From positions 620,001 through 684,000 of the forward strand of contig QBKD01000001.1 in the NCBI GenBank assembly GCA_003053925.1: a DNA stretch of 64,000 bases, written 5' to 3'. This DNA is from Microbacteriaceae bacterium MWH-Ta3. GTDB lineage: Bacteria; Actinomycetota; Actinomycetes; Actinomycetales; Microbacteriaceae. The notes beneath the pieces were generated by a model. That model worked only from the letters and a program-made list of their open reading frames with translations. It was not told the origin of the DNA and made no database searches. Each line of letters starts with the position of its first letter. Position 1 is the first letter of the stretch. Shown one piece after another: positions 59,002 through 64,000 of this stretch. The translations under genes and the position numbers were made by a program.

Positions 59002-60516
59002 ATGCGAATCCACCACCGCACACTGTCGTTTGCCGCGCTCGGTCTGAGTGTGGGTCTTGTTCTTTCAGCGTGTGCCGCGCCTCAGCCCGGCTCGACCGAA
59101 CCGCCCGTGAATCCGGTAGCCGGCCGGTATGCCGATGCCGTGGGAATTCAGTTGTTCATGTGGAATTGGAATTCGGTGGCAGCCGAATGCACCTCGGTGT
59201 TGGGGCCAGCAGGAATCGATTGGGTGGAAGTGTCGCCGCCGCAAGAACACGTTCTGGGCGACGAATGGTGGACCCACTACCAGCCCGTGAGTTACCAGAT
59301 CGAGTCGCGACTGGGCACACGCGCCGAATTCCAGAACATGGTGAGCACCTGCGACGCCGCGGGTGTGGGAATTATCGCGGACGCCGTGATCAACCACATG
59401 TCGGGCGAAGATTCCGGCACAGGTTGGGCGGGAACCGAACATGGCCGCAAGGACTATCCCGGCCTGTACACCACGGAAGACTTTCACTGGTGCGAACTGA
59501 CCACCAACGGACAGATTGACGATTACACCGATGCCGAGCAGGTGCAAACGTGTGACCTCGTGGGCCTGCACGACCTGGCCACCGAAAAACCCAGTGTGCG
59601 CGAAACCATCGCCGCGTACCTGAACGACCTCATCGATATGGGTGTGATGGGATTCCGTGTTGATGCGGCAAAGCACATGCCCGCCGCCGACATTCGGGCA
59701 ATCGTCGACTTGCTGCCCGACGACACGTACATCATCAACGAGGTGATCCGCGGCGGCGGGGAACCGATTCAGCCCGAGGACTACCTGAGGGTGGGCGACG
59801 TGTGGGAATTCGATTACGCGCGCAGCAGCCTGCGGTATTTCACGGGGACGGGTGTGGGATATGCCGCAGCCGAGACCCGATATGAATCGTACGCACCCAG
59901 CGAATCGGCGATTACATTTATCTCGAATCACGACACGGAACGCAACGGCGAGACCCTGTCGGTGGGCCGCAGTGCCGCGAACTTCGAAATCGCAACGGCC
60001 GCAATGCTGGCCGACCCATATGGCAAGCCCATGTTGTATTCGGGGTACTACTTCGAACAGCGGGACACCGGCCCGATCCTCGAATCAAACGGTCGCGTGC
60101 GGGATGTGTCCTGTGACACGGGAACGAGTGCAGCAACGGCTGGCGAATTCGAGGCGGGGCAGTTCATTTGCGCCCACCGCTGGACATCCACCCTCGGCAT
60201 GATTCGCTTCCACGACGTAGCATTCGGAGCGGGCCGAACCGATGTGCTGCGTGAGCCAGGTGTGGTGGGCTGGGGTCGCGGAGATCGTGGATTCTTCGTG
60301 GCGAACTACCGCATAAAGGATTACGCCGACGCACCTATTCCTACCTCAATGGAAGCGGGAACCTACTGCGATGTCATCACCGGTGGCGCGAACCCGATTG
60401 TGGACGGCAAGTGTGCGGGAATCTCGGTAACGGTTGACGCCCAGGGGAATATTGTGACGCCCATCGCATCACGAACGGCGGTGGCAATTCACGCCGAGTC
60501 GCGGGTGCTTGAATAG
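59002..60516 (+). CDS. Lipoprotein alpha-amylase, GH13 family
   Basis: A 504-residue secreted glycoside hydrolase with a lipobox (GLVLSACAAP). The four GH13 regions are intact: DAVINH (I), GFRVDAAKH (II, nucleophile Asp), EVIRGG (III, acid Glu) and FISNHD (IV, transition-state Asp). It cleaves alpha-1,4 glucans such as starch outside the membrane. No starch-binding domain is seen. An all-beta C-terminal domain follows the barrel. The family fit is close to the animal/actinobacterial alpha-amylase group, inferred from the WNWNSVAAEC start. Confidence 0.93.
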   Translation: MRIHHRTLSFAALGLSVGLVLSACAAPQPGSTEPPVNPVAGRYADAVGIQLFMWNWNSVAAECTSVLGPAGIDWVEVSPPQEHVLGDEWWTHYQPVSYQIESRLGTRAEFQNMVSTCDAAGVGIIADAVINHMSGEDSGTGWAGTEHGRKDYPGLYTTEDFHWCELTTNGQIDDYTDAEQVQTCDLVGLHDLATEKPSVRETIAAYLNDLIDMGVMGFRVDAAKHMPAADIRAIVDLLPDDTYIINEVIRGGGEPIQPEDYLRVGDVWEFDYARSSLRYFTGTGVGYAAAETRYESYAPSESAITFISNHDTERNGETLSVGRSAANFEIATAAMLADPYGKPMLYSGYYFEQRDTGPILESNGRVRDVSCDTGTSAATAGEFEAGQFICAHRWTSTLGMIRFHDVAFGAGRTDVLREPGVVGWGRGDRGFFVANYRIKDYADAPIPTSMEAGTYCDVITGGANPIVDGKCAGISVTVDAQGNIVTPIASRTAVAIHAESRVLE

Positions 60517-60519
60517 AGC

Positions 60520-60981
60520 ATGGCCACTACCTCGCTTGTCGTCGATGTTCCTGCTGCCGCAGACACCATGTGGCGGGCGGTGACATCACCGGCCGGATTC
60601 CGATTCGTGTCGCGTGGCTTAGTGCGATGGCCCGTCGTGGCTCGTCGCACCGAGGCCTGGCGACAGGGCGAAACTGTCCGTGGTTGGATGTTCTTCTTTC
60701 AGATTCTGCCCGTGGCATTTCACACTCTGACCTTCGAGCGACTGGACGCCGCGACTCGGGAATTCCGAACCAGCGAACACGGCGGCATCATTCGATCGTG
60801 GCACCACAGCATCACCGTCGAGCCAACCGGCGAGAACACCTGCCGAATCCACGACACCGTGACATATTCGGCGGGTCTGCTCACGCCATTCCTCGCTCTG
60901 GCGGTGCGCACGTTTTATGTCATTCGACGACCGCGGTGGATTGGTTTAGCCCAGTACGTTTCTCGTGGCGGGAAATTGTAA
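60520..60981 (+). CDS. SRPBCC-like protein
   Basis: A 153-residue protein with a START/SRPBCC-type pattern: TTSLVVDVPAAADTMWRAVTSPAGF at the start and the strand-rich middle HSITVEPTGENTCRIHDTVTYSAG, then a long C-terminal helix. Such proteins bind lipids or polyketides. It begins 3 bp after the amylase stop, so it is probably co-transcribed. Ligand unknown. Confidence 0.75.
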   Translation: MATTSLVVDVPAAADTMWRAVTSPAGFRFVSRGLVRWPVVARRTEAWRQGETVRGWMFFFQILPVAFHTLTFERLDAATREFRTSEHGGIIRSWHHSITVEPTGENTCRIHDTVTYSAGLLTPFLALAVRTFYVIRRPRWIGLAQYVSRGGKL

Positions 60982-61010
60982 ATTCTTAGGCGAATCACAG
61001 GTTGTGTTCC

Positions 61011-61016
61011 TATCGT
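61011..61016 (+). promoter_or_regulatory. -10 hexamer TATCGT for the zinc-ribbon gene, leaderless
   Basis: TATCGT is 6 nt before ATG 61023. Confidence 0.5.
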
Positions 61017-61022
61017 GTGACC

Positions 61023-61292
61023 ATGAACCTCGAATGCCCTAAGTGCGCAGCACCTATGCGCAGCTACGAACGTAACGGAATCACCATCGACCAGTGCACC
61101 GGGTGCCGCGGTGTGTTCTTGGATCGCGGCGAACTCGAGCACCTCATCGATGCCGAGAGTGCGTTCAACACCACGCGCCCCGCTGCCGCAGCCGCGCCTC
61201 GTCAGGAATCACGCCCGGAATACCGCGACAACAACGGTTATGGTCAGCGCCGCAAGAAGGAAAGCTTTCTGGGCGACCTGTTCGATTTCTAA
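61023..61292 (+). CDS. TFIIB-type zinc-ribbon protein
   Basis: An 89-residue protein with LECPKCAAPM and DQCTGCRGVFLDRGELEHLI, a zf-TFIIB domain with two CxxC knuckles, then a low-complexity linker and the end KKESFLGDLFDF. Such proteins bind zinc and probably nucleic acid; the role is not known. The leaderless start rules out the longer in-frame extension. Confidence 0.85.
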   Translation: MNLECPKCAAPMRSYERNGITIDQCTGCRGVFLDRGELEHLIDAESAFNTTRPAAAAAPRQESRPEYRDNNGYGQRRKKESFLGDLFDF

Positions 61293-61305
61293 AACACCCA
61301 CGCCC

Positions 61306-61311
61306 TAGGCT
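61306..61311 (+). promoter_or_regulatory. -10 hexamer TAGGCT for lysE-type gene, leaderless
   Basis: TAGGCT is 6 nt before ATG 61318. Confidence 0.55.
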
Positions 61312-61317
61312 GGGGCG

Positions 61318-61923
61318 ATGGATATTGTTGTCGCCGGCTTCCTTGCAGGCCTTGCCCTGATCGTGGCAATCGGTGCACAGAACGCCTATGTGTTGCGCCA
61401 AGGACTTGCACGCAATCATGTGGGTCTTGTCGTTCTGGTGTGCGCCGTCGCCGATGCGCTGCTGATTCTGGCGGGCGTCGCGGGATTCGGTGAAGTTGTG
61501 CGCGCTGTCCCCGTGGTTCTCGAAATCTTCCGCTGGGTGGGCGTGGTGTATTTGCTGTGGTTTGCCGCAAAGTCTTTTGTCAGCGCAACAAAAACCAATG
61601 TCTTGCTGCCCTCGGAAGAAGAACCCAAGTCCCGAGGCGCGGTGCTTGCCACCGTTCTGGCCTTGACGTTTCTGAACCCCCACGTGTACCTGGACACGGT
61701 TCTGTTCCTCGGTTCGTTGGGAAATCAATATGGCGAGGGCCGTTGGCTGTTCGCTGCGGGTGCCATGACCGGAAGCCTCGTCTGGTTCTCGACGATCGGC
61801 TTTGGTGCGCGTGCTGCAGCGGGACTGATGTCAAAGCCCATCTTCTGGCGGATCCTCGACACCATCATCGGTCTCGTGATGGTCACCATCGCACTGATGT
61901 TGGTCACCACCGACCTCGGCTAA
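61318..61923 (+). CDS. LysE/ArgO family amino-acid exporter
   Basis: A 201-residue membrane protein with six helices. IVAIGAQNAYVLRQGLARNHVGLVVLVCAVADALLILAGVAG is the conserved LysE/ArgO start, and ALTFLNPHVYLDTVLFLGSL is the mid-protein motif. It exports basic amino acids (arginine or lysine). Its stop overlaps the 3' end of the EamA gene by 4 bp, convergent. The LysG/ArgP-type regulator usually next to it is absent here. Confidence 0.92.
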   Translation: MDIVVAGFLAGLALIVAIGAQNAYVLRQGLARNHVGLVVLVCAVADALLILAGVAGFGEVVRAVPVVLEIFRWVGVVYLLWFAAKSFVSATKTNVLLPSEEEPKSRGAVLATVLALTFLNPHVYLDTVLFLGSLGNQYGEGRWLFAAGAMTGSLVWFSTIGFGARAAAGLMSKPIFWRILDTIIGLVMVTIALMLVTTDLG

Positions 61924-62825
61924 TTGGCGGGCTCGGCCTGACCCTTGCGGCTCCACGGTTTATGCAGCTTTCCGGCCAGGTAGCTGCCCGCAACCACAAG
62001 CGGGAAGCCCACAATAATTCCTGGCGTGATGGGTTCGTTCAGTAGCCAGATACCCAGAATCGACGCCACCAGCAGGTTTACATAGGTGATCAGTGATCCG
62101 CGGCGGGGTCCGATGAGTTTGAAGAGCTCGAAATACAGCACGAAGGCGAGGGCCGAACACACGACACCCAGAATGATGACAGCCCACCACTGTTCCGCGG
62201 TGATTCCCGCCGCAATATCGACGGGAAGTTGCACCACGACCGCCGGCGTGTAAATGACGGCGACAATCACCATCGACAGGGCAATGACCGCCAGCGTCGA
62301 GGTATGCGCCATCTTTTGTGCCGCAATAATCGGGGCAATCGCGTACCCCAGCGCGGCGCCCGCCAGCATCAACACCGGTAGGACCTCGATATGACCGCTC
62401 AGTGCGTCGATACCAATCAGCGATACCACTCCCGTGAAGCCCAGAACTAATCCGAGGATCGTCAACGGGTGCCACGCGGCCTTTTCGCCCAGAATTCCCA
62501 TGATCAGCGCCGAGATGAAAGGGATGGTCGTCATCATCAGGCCCACAAAGCTTGTCGAGATGCTGCGTTCCGCCTCGGTGATAAACCACCACGGAAACAC
62601 CATTTCCAACACCGCAAACACCAAAACCCAGCGCCACTGCCGAAAAGCCTGAATAAGCACGCCGCGCTTGATGGCAATGGGAATCAGGATGATGGCGCCC
62701 ATCACCACGCGCAGCCACACGATGCTGACCGTACTAAAGGCCTGATTCGCTATGGCGATGAAATAGTAGGGAATACCCCAGACCACACCGGTAGCGAGAA
62801 AGTAGAACAGGCCTTTGCGCGACAT
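61920..62825 (-). CDS. EamA/DMT family transporter
   Basis: A 301-residue, 10-helix protein. Two EamA repeats: residues 4-140 (FLATGVVWGIPYYFIAIANQAF) and 150-285 (AEQWWAVIILGVVCSALAFVLYFELFKLIGPRRGSLITYVNLLVASILGIWLLNEPITPGIIVGFPLVVAG). The end is basic (KLHKPWSRKGQ). It moves a metabolite across the membrane; substrate unknown. ATG 62825 has TAGCCT 6 nt upstream. Confidence 0.9.
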   Translation of the reverse strand: MSRKGLFYFLATGVVWGIPYYFIAIANQAFSTVSIVWLRVVMGAIILIPIAIKRGVLIQAFRQWRWVLVFAVLEMVFPWWFITEAERSISTSFVGLMMTTIPFISALIMGILGEKAAWHPLTILGLVLGFTGVVSLIGIDALSGHIEVLPVLMLAGAALGYAIAPIIAAQKMAHTSTLAVIALSMVIVAVIYTPAVVVQLPVDIAAGITAEQWWAVIILGVVCSALAFVLYFELFKLIGPRRGSLITYVNLLVASILGIWLLNEPITPGIIVGFPLVVAGSYLAGKLHKPWSRKGQAEPAN

Positions 62826-62831
62826 TCGTTC

Positions 62832-62837
62832 AGGCTA
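62832..62837 (-). promoter_or_regulatory. -10 hexamer TAGCCT for the EamA gene, leaderless
   Basis: TAGCCT is 6 nt before ATG 62825 on the minus strand. Confidence 0.55.
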
Positions 62838-62879
62838 TCGGAATGCGCGGCTTCTGTTATGACACGCTCGGCGCCCGTG

Positions 62880-63287
62880 CTATTTCGCGTCAATCTCCGC
62901 GATTAGCGCCTCGACCTTGCGGCGAATCTCGTCGCGGATGGGTCTCACTGAATCAATGCCCTGGCCGGCGGGATCCTCGAGCGGCCAGTCCAAGTAGGTC
63001 TTGCCGGGGAAGAACGGGCAGGTATCACCGCAGCCCATGGTGATCACGTAATCCGACGCCTTGACTGCGTCATCGGTCAGAACCTTGGGGGTTGCCGTCG
63101 ACAGATCGATACCCTCTTCTGCCATTACGGCAATTGCCGAGGGGTTGACCTCGTTTCCGGGTGCTGTGCCCGCGGACAGCACCTCGATTCGATCGCCCGC
63201 CAAGTGCTGCAAGTATCCCGCCGCCATTTGCGAGCGGCCAGCGTTGTGAATGCAGACGAAGAGAACCGAAGCTTTGGTGTCAGACAT
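62880..63287 (-). CDS. arsC: Arsenate reductase ArsC, low-molecular-weight phosphatase fold
   Basis: A 135-residue protein: FVCIHNAGRSQMAAG (CX5R P-loop, nucleophile Cys), ITMGCGDTCP (second and third Cys region) and DWPLEDPAGQG. The three Cys layout fits thioredoxin- or mycothiol-linked arsenate reductases that turn arsenate into arsenite. It lies downstream of the thioredoxin-like and permease genes on the same strand. Confidence 0.92.
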   Translation of the reverse strand: MSDTKASVLFVCIHNAGRSQMAAGYLQHLAGDRIEVLSAGTAPGNEVNPSAIAVMAEEGIDLSTATPKVLTDDAVKASDYVITMGCGDTCPFFPGKTYLDWPLEDPAGQGIDSVRPIRDEIRRKVEALIAEIDAK

Positions 63288-63357
63288 GGTGGATCCTTTG
63301 GGGCTATCGGTGGTTTCAACAGTATTTCCGTTGTAACCGAAGAAGGTAAACGGGGAG

Positions 63358-63609
63358 TTAAGCGCTGGGGTTCGCGGCCGCGGTAATCAGTTCGCGAACG
63401 CGGGTGGGTGTGGGTACGCGTCCCGAGAAGACGACGACATCATCGATCACCAAACCCGGTGTGCTCATGACGCCATACGCCATGATGTCCTGGATATCGG
63501 TGACTTTTCCGACAGTCGCATCGATTCCCAACTGAGCCAGTGCCTCGTGAGTGATGCGTTCAAGCGTGACGCAGTTCGTGCATCCCGGACCCAGAATTTT
63601 AATATCCAT
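63358..63609 (-). CDS. Small thioredoxin-fold protein (redox-active disulfide protein 2)
   Basis: An 83-residue protein with MDIKILGPGCTNCVTLERITHEAL (CxxC), cis-Pro in VMSTPGLVIDDVV and a C-terminal helix. This small family often sits next to permeases of the ArsP/DUF318 type, as it does here 11 bp downstream of one. It may reduce the adjacent permease or ArsC (inference). Confidence 0.9.
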   Translation of the reverse strand: MDIKILGPGCTNCVTLERITHEALAQLGIDATVGKVTDIQDIMAYGVMSTPGLVIDDVVVFSGRVPTPTRVRELITAAANPSA

Positions 63610-63620
63610 GGTGTTGTTCC

Positions 63621-64000
63621 CTATCCGCCCACAATGGCGTTGAATGAATAACCAATCACAACAATTCCCGAGGCCACAACTGCCACGAATATTCCCAGAA
63701 GCGGCAGTTTCAGAATACGTTTTAGCAGCACCAGTTCGGGCAACGACAGAGCGACCACCGCCATCATGAACGCCAGCAACGTACCCATGGGTATTCCCGC
63801 AGTGAACAGCACCTCGACAATGGGCATGACTCCCGCGGCATTTGAATACAACGGAATGCCCATCACCACGGCTATCACTACAGCGAACGGGTTGTCAGGG
63901 CCTGCAACTGCGGCAAAGAAATCGGCTGGGGCCCACCCATGGATGACCGCACCAATTGCGATACCCACAAGAACATAGATCCAGACCTTGCGCAGAATCG
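63621..64000 (-). CDS. Permease, DUF318/ArsP-like (5' end beyond window)
   Basis: The frame stays open to the window edge, so the visible 126 residues are the C-terminal part. It has about four helices, with VVMGIPLYSNAAGVMPIVEVLF and ALSLPELVLLKRILKLPLLGIFVAVV, the repeated permease pattern of DUF318 proteins. Known relatives export organoarsenicals or act with thioredoxins. Together with the thioredoxin and arsC it suggests an arsenic-handling operon whose start lies outside the window. Confidence 0.85.
   Translation of the reverse strand, partial: ILRKVWIYVLVGIAIGAVIHGWAPADFFAAVAGPDNPFAVVIAVVMGIPLYSNAAGVMPIVEVLFTAGIPMGTLLAFMMAVVALSLPELVLLKRILKLPLLGIFVAVVASGIVVIGYSFNAIVGG

Overview
The window is chromosomal DNA of a high-GC Gram-positive bacterium. 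The strongest pointer is a syntenic actinobacterial block at 39.2-51.3 kb: fhaA-fhaB-pstP-rodA-pbpA-pknA-pknB, then trpG, a 52-residue membrane protein, a class E sortase, crgA, a rhomboid protease and ppiA. NucS mismatch endonuclease, Holin-X/DUF3618 membrane proteins and compact, overlapping genes fit the same group. Family make-up and tight packing suggest a small-genome member of the Microbacteriaceae; that last step is inference.

Layout. 0-6.5 kb is a cell-surface region: the start of a large secreted DUF11-like protein cut by the window edge, a tocopherol-cyclase-family gene broken by an in-frame amber codon, and two secreted proteins ending in LAETG sorting signals (their likely class E sortase is at 48.7-49.6 kb). 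6.5-9.2 kb is a flavin electron-transfer operon (ferric-reductase-like membrane flavoprotein, FMN-binding secreted protein, ApbE). 9.3-14.5 kb holds an LCP cell-wall ligase, serS, pheA, a Cof-type HAD phosphatase and a VanY-type carboxypeptidase. 14.5-39 kb is mixed housekeeping and transport: two MFS exporters, NhaA, a lipoate ligase-like protein, acyl-CoA dehydrogenase with an AsnC regulator, pfkA, hemD, an M13 peptidase, a MATE exporter, Trk potassium uptake, nucS, copper ATPase and chaperone, aldehyde dehydrogenase plus SDR, and a solitary DNA methyltransferase. 39.2-51.3 kb is the growth/division and Ser/Thr-kinase block. 51.3-57.4 kb is a second redox operon (2Fe-2S ferric-reductase-like protein, second ApbE, two low-complexity secreted proteins of opposite charge) next to a divergent two-component system. 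57.4-58.9 kb is an unusual ECF sigma / lipoprotein / membrane-protein operon. 59-64 kb has a lipoprotein alpha-amylase, small proteins, LysE and EamA transporters and part of an arsenate-reductase-type cluster. Four tRNA genes (Arg-ACG, Ser-GCT, Ser-TGA, Leu-CAG) are scattered, all on the minus strand. No insertion sequence, CRISPR array, rRNA or prophage was seen.

Two themes stand out. First, the second redox operon has an ApbE flavin transferase but no recognisable FMN-binding substrate domain; instead it encodes a secreted protein with a run of 28 consecutive Asp/Glu residues and a partner with an Ala/Lys-rich helix. Second, at least 16 genes have a TANNNT hexamer exactly 6 or 7 nt before the start codon, the signature of leaderless transcripts, and two divergent gene pairs (vanY/MFS and M13 peptidase/MATE) share the same back-to-back promoter geometry with 7 bp between the two -10 hexamers.
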